A stretch of DNA of 64,000 nucleotides from Paraburkholderia domus. Lineage in GTDB: Bacteria; Pseudomonadota; Gammaproteobacteria; Burkholderiales; Burkholderiaceae. This document shows, piece by piece, positions 26,319 through 34,828 of this stretch (the stretch's first letter is position 1; the number at the start of each line of letters is the position of its first letter). The position numbers and the translations under genes are program-made. The notes under the pieces were generated by a model. It was not told where the DNA came from and searched no databases. It saw only the letters and a list, made by a program, of their open reading frames with translations. The DNA is taken from positions 1-64,000 of the forward strand of contig NZ_CAJNAT010000033.1 in the NCBI RefSeq assembly GCF_905220705.1, in the 5' to 3' direction.

Positions 26319-28820
26319 TCAGCCCACCGGTGGCTCCGGCGCTGGTGGCTCCTTGAGCACGCGCAGGTCCACTGGCGTCGTGCGAGCCGGCCTGCGGCGG
26401 GGCTCACTGTTCGCGTCTTTCGACTGTCTGCTCTCGTCCTCGGCGGCATCGTCAGGCTGCAACCCGGCATTGGTTGCGCTCAACGGGGTGTGAAGCCGCA
26501 TATGCGGCACTGGAATCTCAATACCCGCCTCGTCCATCTTGCGTTTGAGCCGCGCGTTAAAAGCGCGCGCCACGCTCCACTGCTGCAGAGGCCGCGTCTT
26601 GAACTGCCCTTTCACAACCATCCAGTTAGCCTCAAAGCGGTCGAGCCCCCACACTTCGACCGGAGCTAGTATGTCGTTGCGCAGGCGAGCGTCCGCCTGC
26701 AGATCGGCGCCCACTTCCACAATCATGCGCGTGGCTTCATCGAGGTCAACGGAGAACGGCACTCGTACCTCAAATAGCGCGTTGGCGAAGTCGCGCGACA
26801 GGTTCTTCACAATCTTGATCTGCGAGAAGGGAATGGTGTGAACCGCGCCTTGTCCGTCCCGTAGCCGGACAGTGCGGATCGTCAGGTCCATGACGATGCC
26901 GGCGTGGCTGCCGTCAATCTCAATCCAGTCACCGACAGAGATCGTCTCCTCGACAATGATGAAGAGCCCCGTGATCAGATCGGTGACGAGCGCCTTCGCA
27001 CCGAAGCCGACGGCGAGACCGATCACGCCTGCGCCTGCAAGGAGAGGCGTCAGATTGACGCCCAGAGTGGCGGCGGCGCCGATGGCAGCGAGGGTGGCAA
27101 TCGTCGTGAAAACTGCGTTGCGCACGAGCGGCAACATCGTGCGTGCACGCACGCCGGGGTCGAGTGCCCTGTTGCGCGAACTGCTTGGGCCCAACGCGTT
27201 GAGAATTGCGGTGTCGCAAAGTATCCATATGAACCAGGCGCCGAAGATCGTCGCGATGACTGTAATCAGCGCGTGCTCGAAACTAGGCGTCATCGCACTG
27301 TGCTTGAGCATCCGCGCGATCGGACCGCTCCACAGGTCCAGTTCGAGTTGAATGAACGCGAGCCACATCAGAAGGACGAGCAGCGTGCTCGCGAAACGCA
27401 AGAGTCTCATCAGGTGCGGTGCGCGGCGGTGCGCACGGGTGTCCCTTCGACGTGTCACGTGCATCAGCAGCGCCGACGCGAACAGCGTGAGCACGAGCAA
27501 CAGCGCACTGAGAAGCGACGGCTGCAATACGTTCTTTTCCGACCCGCGCGCATCGATGATCGCAACGACTGACACGATCGCGATTAAAAGGATCGGAATG
27601 TGCCACAGCGATGCGAGGATATCGAGCGCTTCCGTGGCGAGTTTGTGATCACGCCTTCGCGCATACGGGCGATTGCGTATCAGATGCGTGACGGGCCGCC
27701 GGTAAGCGAGTGCGAAATAACCGATCAGGACGGCCGCCGCCACGTTTGCGCATGCCGAGACGAGCCCGGCGAGATTCATGCCGAGCAGGCGTGTGACGCC
27801 CGGATTGGCCGTCGCGTCGCCGAGGGCGCCACATGCACCGATTGCGAAAAGCGGCCAGCGGCTTTGCGCGAGCAGCTGATGAACTGCGACACGCCGGTGT
27901 GCCGTGTTGAACGCCGAGAACACGATCAGGCAGATCGCCGAGAATATCGAGCCCGCGACTATGGCATAGACGACAACAAGCCCCAGCGTACTGCCGAGCG
28001 CGTCGGGCATTCCCCGCATGAGCAGTGCTACCGTTACGAATGCGACGATCCATGGCGCCGTCCGCCAAAATGCAAAGCTCAACAGTTCGAACGAAGTTGG
28101 ACTCGGTTCCAGCGCGACCTTCCATCCGTAGCGCGCACTGATGCGCCGCCGCAGGTAGATCAGCAAGCCAGCGCACGCGCCCCAGCCCGCAAGCGACGCC
28201 ATCATGCCAAGCAGGATCCGGCCGAGCGACTCCCCACTGCCGCCTCTGAGAATGATCCACAGTTCGCTGGCCGCCGCGCTCGAACGGGCCGCCCAGTAAT
28301 GCAAAGGTGTGCGGCCCTCCTTCAGATCCGTCTCGACAGACGCAATGCCTGACGCAATCACGCCGAGCAGATCGCTGTCGCCCTGTCCGGATGATGCCGG
28401 CGACGCGGGGGCGGAGCTTTGGGTACCTTCACGAAGCCCCTTCAGGTGGGCGACGAGCGCATTGCGTTGTGTGTCGTTCTCGAGCGTGCCGATCAGGCTG
28501 TCTAACGAGCGCGCCTGTTCGGCCTGACTGGCGGGCGACGGCGCCGATGCTGCCTGCGCCGCCGAGGCTGCTGCCTGCGCCGCCGAGGCTGCTGGCGGCG
28601 CGGAACTACCCGTCACATTGTTGATGACATTTTGAAGCCCGGCGGGCAGAGGCGCAATTGCCGTCCAGCCGGTGTCCATTGCAGACAGCGCGAGAACGCT
28701 GGCCAGAGCCATCCGTGTGCAGACGTACCGAATGGCGCGCCATCCAATAAGGAAAGCGCGGCTCCGCGCACTGGCGAAGACCACGGCATGCCTAGATTCA
28801 CGCCGCATGAAAGCGTGCAT
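26319..28820 (-). CDS. Large MscS-family mechanosensitive channel (YbiO-like)
   Basis: 833-residue inner-membrane protein. After an N-terminal membrane or signal segment there is an Ala/Gln-rich periplasmic linker (AASAAQA repeats), then many membrane segments. The conserved MscS pore and beta domain is in the last third: LTPLLAGAGVIGLAVGFGAKALVTDLITGLFIIVEETISVGDWIEIDG. A cytoplasmic alpha-beta region and a proline-rich tail (EPPAPEPPVG) follow. The size and multi-helix sensor region fit the YbiO/YnaI group. It vents osmolytes on hypo-osmotic shock. The ATG at 28820 has AGGAG upstream. Confidence 0.88.
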   Translation of the reverse strand: MHAFMRRESRHAVVFASARSRAFLIGWRAIRYVCTRMALASVLALSAMDTGWTAIAPLPAGLQNVINNVTGSSAPPAASAAQAAASAAQAASAPSPASQAEQARSLDSLIGTLENDTQRNALVAHLKGLREGTQSSAPASPASSGQGDSDLLGVIASGIASVETDLKEGRTPLHYWAARSSAAASELWIILRGGSGESLGRILLGMMASLAGWGACAGLLIYLRRRISARYGWKVALEPSPTSFELLSFAFWRTAPWIVAFVTVALLMRGMPDALGSTLGLVVVYAIVAGSIFSAICLIVFSAFNTAHRRVAVHQLLAQSRWPLFAIGACGALGDATANPGVTRLLGMNLAGLVSACANVAAAVLIGYFALAYRRPVTHLIRNRPYARRRDHKLATEALDILASLWHIPILLIAIVSVVAIIDARGSEKNVLQPSLLSALLLVLTLFASALLMHVTRRRDTRAHRRAPHLMRLLRFASTLLVLLMWLAFIQLELDLWSGPIARMLKHSAMTPSFEHALITVIATIFGAWFIWILCDTAILNALGPSSSRNRALDPGVRARTMLPLVRNAVFTTIATLAAIGAAATLGVNLTPLLAGAGVIGLAVGFGAKALVTDLITGLFIIVEETISVGDWIEIDGSHAGIVMDLTIRTVRLRDGQGAVHTIPFSQIKIVKNLSRDFANALFEVRVPFSVDLDEATRMIVEVGADLQADARLRNDILAPVEVWGLDRFEANWMVVKGQFKTRPLQQWSVARAFNARLKRKMDEAGIEIPVPHMRLHTPLSATNAGLQPDDAAEDESRQSKDANSEPRRRPARTTPVDLRVLKEPPAPEPPVG
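28549..28590. repeat. Tandem 21-bp repeat (two copies) inside the MscS gene
   Basis: Two exact adjacent copies of a 21-bp unit beginning GCTGCCTGCGCC encode an AASAAQA-type linker on the minus strand. Being a multiple of three, copy-number change would only lengthen the periplasmic linker. Confidence 0.7.
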
Positions 28821-29174
28821 GGAGACTCCTTTCGAAGCACCTCTGCGAGAGTCGATTAACCCAACCGGCGCCCCTGTTATAAACGGCGCTCCCGCGCTCA
28901 ACCTGCGCTTCGTCCCGCGACTTTCGGGCCAAAACCCTGCCGCCAAAAGCGATACTGCTTTGCCTCTAGCGCAAAGATTGGCGCATCGCACGCGGCGGTG
29001 TCTTTTGCATCCAGTCCCGGCGACAGCCATGTTTGGCGGTGGCGCTGTCATGCGCGGGCGCTGCGGGTCTGCAACGCGCGCGCCACGCAGGATGCGTTGA
29101 TACGTCAGCTTAGCCCGTTGACTCGAGGCGAGCCCAGTACCAGAATCCTACAGCAAGATCGTAGGCCATAAATC

Positions 29175-29398
29175 CCGCAGGCGTATCTGTTGCAACGGCA
29201 TCGTGCGATGCTCTCATCAATCTGCTGCAGGCGCGCCCGGACCTTCCCATTCGTAAAGTTGCGATAACGATTGTTGACAGCCTTGAACTTGCTGCCGTCA
29301 ATCGCCACTATCGACTTCGAGAAGATGTCCAGGTTTCGGCACAGCACGATGAACTGCGTGCAGACATTACGGATCGCCTTGCCGTCGTGCCGTTTCAC
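29175..29398 (-). pseudogene. Transposase fragment, IS1182-like
   Basis: The translation contains CRNLDIFSKSIVAIDGSKFKAVNNRYRNFTNGKVRARLQQIDESIAR, which matches the middle of IS1182-family transposases (known pattern LVAIDGSKFRAVN..RNFT). The rest of the protein is missing on both sides, and no terminal inverted repeats were seen. It lies directly beyond the truncated HU gene. Confidence 0.7.
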
Positions 29399-29410
29399 TC
29401 GCGGTAACTG

Positions 29411-29617
29411 TCAGACGGAGTTGACAGCTTTGCCGGCCGTGAACTTCACGGTCTTCGCGGCTGGGATCTGAATTTCTGCACCGGTCGCAGGATTAGGACC
29501 AACTCGTGCGGCGCGGGATCCCGGCGAAAACGAGCCGAACCCGACTAACTTGACCGTGTCACCCTTCGTGATGGCAGCAGCGATCGTATCGATCACCGCG
29601 TCGATAGTCTCAGCCAT
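29411..29617 (-). pseudogene. HU/IHF-family DNA-binding protein, N-terminally truncated
   Basis: The 68 residues from 29617 match the C-terminal three quarters of an HU-beta protein: GDTVKLVGFGSFSPGSRAARVGPNPATGAEIQIPAAKTVKFTAGKAVNSV, including the DNA-binding arm. The usual first 20-25 residues (MNKxELIDAVA...) are absent; upstream sequence in the same frame is unrelated. It was probably cut by a rearrangement tied to the neighbouring transposase scrap. A short functional product from the ATG at 29617 is possible but would lack helix 1. Confidence 0.7.
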
Positions 29618-29718
29618 TACCTGAGATACCCGCCACCGTAAATTCGGGGGCAGCGTACCAGGCGGCTCTCCGCGGGCGGCGACCTGTTGCGGGACGACGA
29701 CCGTTTCTGCAGGTTCCA

Positions 29719-29988
29719 TCAGTACTTGATGTCCCGCTTTGCCTGGCGGCCACTTTGCTTCGTGTCGCGCTTGTCCTGCCGACACTGGGAGTTGCTCTTT
29801 TCGTTTGCGGCCCGGCAGTCAACCTTGTTCGAGCGCGCCTCATGTTTGGCGCTCTGATTGACGTTCCTGCCTGCTTGCCGCTGTTGCGACTGGTTGGTGG
29901 CGAATGCTGAGCCGGATAGCGCCAGGAGTCCGGCTGCGGCGAGTATCGCGCCCGACCGCCTCCAGATCCCGCTTCTTGATTTGACCAT
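29719..29988 (-). CDS. Small exported basic protein
   Basis: 89 residues. The signal peptide is MVKSRSGIWRRSGAILAAAGLLALSGSAFA. The mature part is short, highly polar and basic (NQSQQRQAGRNVNQSAKHEARSNK ... CRQDKRDTKQSGRQAKRDIKY) with two cysteines. AAAGGAG precedes the ATG at 29988. Similar small proteins occur in Paraburkholderia, but I know of no assigned function. Probably periplasmic. Confidence 0.6.
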   Translation of the reverse strand: MVKSRSGIWRRSGAILAAAGLLALSGSAFATNQSQQRQAGRNVNQSAKHEARSNKVDCRAANEKSNSQCRQDKRDTKQSGRQAKRDIKY

Positions 29989-30392
29989 TTTCACTCTCCT
30001 TTGTGTTTGGTTGAAACGGCGGTCAGTTGTCTCGTCATGCCGCCTTCGTCTGCTCGTTCCGAGATGGTGTGAAGTTGGACCAAGCGGCCGGTCACCAAGG
30101 TTTATCCACCATAGCGGTCCCTTAGACTCATTCGAATGCGATGACGGTGGTCCACCGCCTTTCGTCGATGCGAGTATGGATTCGAAGAACTTATGGACCT
30201 TTCGATCGGCGTGCGGATTCGCAATATTTGAAACGTTCCGTCGCTGATGCAAGCCCAGTAACCCAGCCGTCTTTTCGTCACAAATGGGCCGGACTACGTA
30301 CTGCATGCTTTGCTGATGGCCGCCATTCGAGCAATCGAAACGCCACGCGCGGCCGGTATGCCGTAGCTGGTGCGCTCCTAATTCCTAATGTA
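29989..30392. other. Gap upstream of the small exported protein
   Basis: 400 bp with no supported gene. It must contain the promoter of the leftward small gene at 29719. No other structure was recognised. Confidence 0.4.
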
Positions 30393-30626
30393 CTAGGAAA
30401 GCGAAACGCGTGCGATGTTGTAGGCTCCGTCATCGGCTTTGCGTCCACGGATATGGGCGTCCTCATAGTCCCGAACGATCCGGATGTTGTGAGCCGCAGC
30501 GTACCCGGCAATCGCCTGTCTCTGAAAAATCGGGGAGCATTGCTGGTGGTCGGTAGACATGCGCACGTATTGCGCGGCGCGTATCGGAGCGGTGAGGCTG
30601 GACCAACGGTTCTGGGGGGACGCCAT
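30393..30626 (-). pseudogene. Serine recombinase N-terminal fragment
   Basis: The translation RAAQYVRMSTDHQQCSPIFQRQAIAGYAAAHNIRIVRDYEDA matches the start of large and invertase-type serine recombinases, including the catalytic serine in RMSTDHQ. The frame then loses similarity and ends; the catalytic core beyond about 65 residues and the DNA-binding part are missing. It is a leftover of a mobile element, not a working gene. Confidence 0.65.
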
Positions 30627-31086
30627 TCGGCTTGCTGGCCGACAGCAATGTTCTTTGATAGCGTTGCTGCCGCGATAGTCAAGACAAGTCGACTGCCGGA
30701 CTCGCAGGATCGACACTTCATGCGCGCGCGAGCCTCGTCCGGCAAGAGATGGCGGCCCAATCCATTTGATCGCGACAAAGACGATTGTACTGGCCTGTTT
30801 TCGCGGCCCTGCGAATGCTCGGTCGAATTGAGGTAGCGAATTGATGGTCCGTGTCAGGCAGCGGTCGGCCATCAAGCGTCATTCAGAAGTGCCGCGGGGT
30901 GGCCGCTCAGACGTCGGCTTCGGTCTCTCAAAACGGTCATTGGACTTCGGAAGATGGAGCGTTCGTTGATCGGCGGATAAAACCAATATGGCGCAAGCGG
31001 CCGGTGGTGCCATTTTCGCGAGCGCAGCTGGGCGGTCAGAGAAGTCTCGTCCATTGCATCAGAGCCGCTCGCTGTTGGTGACCCGG
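30627..31086. other. Gap between recombinase fragment and ion channel gene
   Basis: 460 bp with no supported gene. Codon use and frames are poor on both strands. It may contain further decayed mobile-element sequence, but nothing is recognisable. Confidence 0.4.
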
Positions 31087-31950
31087 CTATCGACCGTCAA
31101 TTGGCGGAAGTTGTGCGCCACAGTGCTTGCAATAGATTGCATCACCGTCGTGCCCTTCGGTCCGGCATTGCGGACAGGCGCGGGCGGGCTGCTGCCTCTG
31201 TCGCATCGCCGTTACCATTTCTCCACCGACCATCCCCGCCGGGAACGCAATTACGCCATAGCCGAGCAGGATGGCCAACGACGTGACGAATTGCCCGAGC
31301 GGCGTCTTCGGATGAATGTCACCGTAGCCTGTGGTGGTCATGGTGACCACAGCCCAGTACATGCTGACCGGGATGCTGGTGAAGCCGTTCGACGGTCCCT
31401 CGACAAGATACATAACCGTGCCGAGTACCACGATTAGAATCAGCACGACACCGAGGAACACCATGATCCTGTGCCGGCTCTTGACGAACGCGCGCCAGAG
31501 CGCCTGGGACTCGTCGAAGTACAATGGCAGCTTCAGGATGCGGAAGATGCGCAGCATGCGCAACAGCCTGACGTCGACAAGGACATGAAAGCCTGGCAGG
31601 AGAATGGCCAGATAGGTTGGCAGGATCGATATGAGGTCGACGAGACCGAAAAAGCTCAATGCATAACGCAACGGACGTTGCACGCAAAGGAGCCGGAGAA
31701 TGTATTCGGCGGTGAACAGCAGCGTAAAGAGCCACTCTAGAATATCGAATACTACCAATTCACGGGCACGAACAGCCTCGACACTGTCCAGCATTACGAC
31801 AGCGACGCTGAGTATGATTGCCGAGAGCAGCAAGGCATCGAAGCGCCGCCCGGCGTCCGTCTCGGCTTCAACAACGATGGCGTACAGGCGCCGCCGCCAG
31901 CCATGATCGGGCCTGCCAAAGTCGCGTTTAAGTGGGCGGACGACGTTCAT
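31087..31950 (-). CDS. Voltage-gated-type potassium channel with C-terminal zinc ribbon
   Basis: 287-residue inner-membrane channel. The S1-S4 region includes the S4 helix VDVRLLRMLRIFRILKLPLYF with regularly spaced arginines. The pore carries the K+ selectivity filter MTTTGYGDIHP between S5 and S6. After S6 the protein ends in a zinc ribbon, ACPQCRTEG ... IYCKHCGAQLPP, in place of an RCK domain. The ATG at 31950 removes a 36-residue unrelated extension. It probably senses membrane voltage; the role of the zinc ribbon is unknown. It stands alone. Confidence 0.88.
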   Translation of the reverse strand: MNVVRPLKRDFGRPDHGWRRRLYAIVVEAETDAGRRFDALLLSAIILSVAVVMLDSVEAVRARELVVFDILEWLFTLLFTAEYILRLLCVQRPLRYALSFFGLVDLISILPTYLAILLPGFHVLVDVRLLRMLRIFRILKLPLYFDESQALWRAFVKSRHRIMVFLGVVLILIVVLGTVMYLVEGPSNGFTSIPVSMYWAVVTMTTTGYGDIHPKTPLGQFVTSLAILLGYGVIAFPAGMVGGEMVTAMRQRQQPARACPQCRTEGHDGDAIYCKHCGAQLPPIDGR

Positions 31951-32376
31951 GAGCAAGATCGAGTGTTTAGACAAGAGTAGTCGAACTGGGGCGATACCGC
32001 TGGTCGCAGTGGTCGCACCCGCTACCGCAACTGACCGGTGCGGGTGGGCGTGGGGCAATTATTGTCGCCGAGACGGCCATAACGCCCTCTGCCCGTCGCA
32101 GACGGCACGCCCGCGGTGCCCGCGGCCACAGATTTTCCCTAACCGCGTCGGCAGTTTTTCACGGCGCGCCGCGCCAAGCCGGTGATAGTGGCGGGTGATT
32201 CCGTATGCCACTCACATCAGGCTGTCCGTGAAGACAGCCCACGAGAACTGATCCCGCTATCTTGGTGAACACCGCAAGGCCCGTCGCGTCCTGGAATGAT
32301 AGCCAGATGCCAGCTCTACCGCGACGCCTGGCCGCGATACCAGCCGTCGACACATTCCGTCCGTAAGGAGGGTGCA
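31951..32376. other. Divergent gap upstream of the K+ channel gene
   Basis: 425 bp with no supported gene, lying between the starts of the leftward channel gene and the rightward frameshifted gene. AAGGAGGG at about 32365 belongs to the latter. Confidence 0.4.
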
Positions 32377-32708
32377 ATGGACCCCGCGACGGGCGCCATC
32401 ATCGTTGCGCTTTCGGCAGGTGCAAGCAGTGCGACTGCTGAGGTAGCCAAAAAACCATCTCGGAGGGTTACGACGGCCTGAAGGGCCTGCTGAAAAGGAA
32501 GTTCGGGACTGAGAGTGAGGTTGGCACGGTGGTAGACAAACTCGAGAGCAAACCTGATTCCGATGGACGCCAGAAAGTCCTGGCCGAGGAACTGTCTGCG
32601 GCCGGTGCGCCAGAAGACGCAGAGCTAGTGCGCGAGCGACCGCACTCCTCGAACCGATCAGGACGCTGCCGGGTGGCACCCAACCAGATGCTCACAAGCA
32701 ACGATTAG
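32377..32708 (+). pseudogene. Frameshifted hypothetical gene
   Basis: A good ribosome site (AAGGAGGG) precedes ATG at 32377, which reads MDPATGAIIVALSAGASSATAEVAKK and then shifts. The next frame continues sensibly as ISEGYDGLKGLLKRKFGTESEVGTVVDKLESKPDSDGRQKVLAEELSAAGAPEDAELV. One base is missing just after AAAAAA at 32449-32454. The parts resemble a family of short bacterial proteins of unknown function that start MDPxTGAI. The C-terminal end also looks cut. No function can be given. Confidence 0.6.
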
Positions 32709-33199
32709 GAGGCGCCAGCTATCCGGCTCGTTCGCCATCACCGAACAACGTTCAATAGCCACTTCGATGCTTGGCCAAATCGAGCAAGCAGGCACCCCCC
32801 ATGACAGTGCATCCGTTTTATGTGCGCTACGCTCCAACAAGCCGCGTTTGCTTTCCCCTGTCGCCCCGGGCGTTTCTTTTCGGCTGCACTTCGACAGGCC
32901 GCTCGAGGCCCCGGCACAGCGGTAATGGATATGGTTCCGACTAGATGCATTACGTTCGTGAGTCGGGCATACGGGCTGCGGAGCTATGGTCCGATATCCG
33001 TCGGCAACCATGGGGTGACGACGCAATTTCAGTTGGGTGAGCGGTACCTAGGGTCGAGCCGGCCGCATGTACGCGAAGGCCGATATCGCCAATATTCATT
33101 GCCCCCTAGGTTAAACGTCCGGGCAACGGAGGCTATTAGCGCGGGGTTGCATCCGCCGTCCAAGTCGTCGGCCGACTGGTCGTAGGTCTACCCCGGTCA
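32709..33199. other. Gene-poor gap
   Basis: 490 bp with no supported gene on either strand. Short frames here lack credible starts. It lies downstream of both neighbours. Confidence 0.4.
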
Positions 33200-33943
33200 T
33201 CAGTCTGCGCGCTTCGTCGCCCTGGCCCGTCGCGCGAGCATGTTCATACCCTCGACGAACGCTGAGAACGCCATCGCCGCGTAAATGTAGCCTTTTGGGA
33301 CGTGGGTGCCGAAGCCCTCGGCAATCAGTGTCATGCCGATCACGAGCAGGAAGCTGAGCGCAAGCAGTACTATCGTCGGGTTCCGGTCGATGAAACGCGA
33401 CAAGGGTCCAGCGGCGAACAGCATCGCCGCCACCGCCACGATCACGGCGATGAACATGATCGGAATATGCTCGGTCATGCCTACTGCGGTGATGATGCTG
33501 TCGATCGAGAACACGAGGTCGAGAACAAGAATCTGTCCGATGGCGGCCCAAGGTGTTAGCGAGGCCGCCCGTCCTTGGCCTGAACCGGTCTCCTCATCGT
33601 GGCCGACATGATGATGAATTTCCGCCGTCGCCTTCCAGACGAGAAACAGGCCGCCACCGATCAGGATCAGATCGCGCCATGAGAAACCGTGGCCGAACAG
33701 TTCGAACAGCGGCTGCGTGAGTCGCACGATTAACGCGATGGTGCCGAGCAGACCGAGTCGCATCACGAGCGCGAGCGCGATGCCGATGCGCTGGGTACGC
33801 GTGCGCTGCGCAGGCGGAAGCTTGTTGCTGAGAATTGAAATGAAGACGAGATTGTCTATGCCGAGCACCACTTCCATCACGATCAGCGCTGCAAGTGCAG
33901 CCCAGGCAGTGGGATCGGCCGCGAGTATGAGGAAAGAATCCAT
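33200..33943 (-). CDS. TerC-family integral membrane protein
   Basis: 247 residues with seven predicted membrane segments. The family signature is WAALAALIVMEVVLGIDNLVFISILSNKLP, and the second acidic motif is GQILVLDLVFSIDSIITAVGM. Aspartates in these two helices are thought to bind metal ions. Family members (TerC, Alx, YkoY) act in tellurite resistance or manganese export during envelope or alkaline stress. The start at 33943 is the only one giving the typical N-terminus. It stands alone. Confidence 0.88.
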   Translation of the reverse strand: MDSFLILAADPTAWAALAALIVMEVVLGIDNLVFISILSNKLPPAQRTRTQRIGIALALVMRLGLLGTIALIVRLTQPLFELFGHGFSWRDLILIGGGLFLVWKATAEIHHHVGHDEETGSGQGRAASLTPWAAIGQILVLDLVFSIDSIITAVGMTEHIPIMFIAVIVAVAAMLFAAGPLSRFIDRNPTIVLLALSFLLVIGMTLIAEGFGTHVPKGYIYAAMAFSAFVEGMNMLARRARATKRAD

Positions 33944-34243
33944 GGGTGCGATCGTTGACCGACAGGAAAATGGGATGTGCGCAGGGCCCGACTCTTGCCA
34001 GTGCAAGGATCCGAAGGATGACGAACTCCACGGGGCGACCGTCAAGCGGCACCGGATGTCGCGGGCCGAAGCAAAACAGCAACCGGACGTGCCACGGATA
34101 CTCCACGCGGGCCGACACCACAGCCTCTCGAAATCTGGTCGAACGGAATGCGATCAGCAGATCTTCCATACCGCGTCCGCCGCAACCGATGCCACGCCAT
34201 CGGACCGACAGGGATCCAGCTTATGCGCCGGGACGCTGACGAT
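33944..34243. other. Gap between pqiC and the TerC gene
   Basis: 300 bp with no supported gene. It carries the promoter region of the leftward TerC gene and the downstream end of the pqi operon. No clear terminator hairpin was found by eye. Confidence 0.4.
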
Positions 34244-34828
34244 TTATCGCGGTAGTGTTTGTCGTGTGGCTGCGGCAACGTCTCGGCTCACCGCAGCCAG
34301 TGCGCGGCTGTGGGCCGCCGCGATGGCGTCGTAGCCCGATCCCGTCACCGGTTCGTGCGCGACGGTATGACCGGTTACCGGCGCAGCCTGTTTAGGAGGA
34401 TGCACGGTCCACAACGCATCGATGGTGACCGAGTCACCGGGCACCGAATCGAAGCGCAGAATAGCGACGCTAATCTGGTAGCCGCCCGCCTCCCCACCTT
34501 GCGGAAAAACGGACACATTTTCCGTACCCAGCAACTGTACAAGATTGCCCGCAATTACCCGCGGGATATTGCTCTTGAGCGATTCGCCCCAGCGTGCGAA
34601 TTCGTTCACCGCGACCTCATTGTCCGAGACGCGCGTCACCATCTGCGGACGGTCGACGACTTCCGGCACTGTTACCGGACCAACCACGATGCTGATCGGT
34701 ACGACGGGTCCACTGCGCTCGAGCGTTGCATCGGAACTCAGCGTGTAGAAGCCAGCCCTCGGCGAACTGCAGCCTCCAAGCGTCCCGATCGCGAGCGCAG
34801 CAAGCAGGAACCGGATCGAACGCGTCAT
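34244..34828 (-). CDS. pqiC: PqiC outer-membrane lipoprotein
   Basis: 194-residue lipoprotein with lipobox ALAIGTLGGC; the cysteine at about residue 20 is lipidated. The body has the PqiC/YmbA (DUF330) pattern: GFYTLSSDATLERS, ISIVVGPVTVPEVVDRPQMVTRVSDNEVAVNEFARWGESLKSNI. PqiC anchors the PqiB tunnel to the outer membrane. Its start overlaps the pqiB stop by 4 nt, so the two are translationally coupled. Confidence 0.92.
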   Translation of the reverse strand: MTRSIRFLLAALAIGTLGGCSSPRAGFYTLSSDATLERSGPVVPISIVVGPVTVPEVVDRPQMVTRVSDNEVAVNEFARWGESLKSNIPRVIAGNLVQLLGTENVSVFPQGGEAGGYQISVAILRFDSVPGDSVTIDALWTVHPPKQAAPVTGHTVAHEPVTGSGYDAIAAAHSRALAAVSRDVAAATRQTLPR

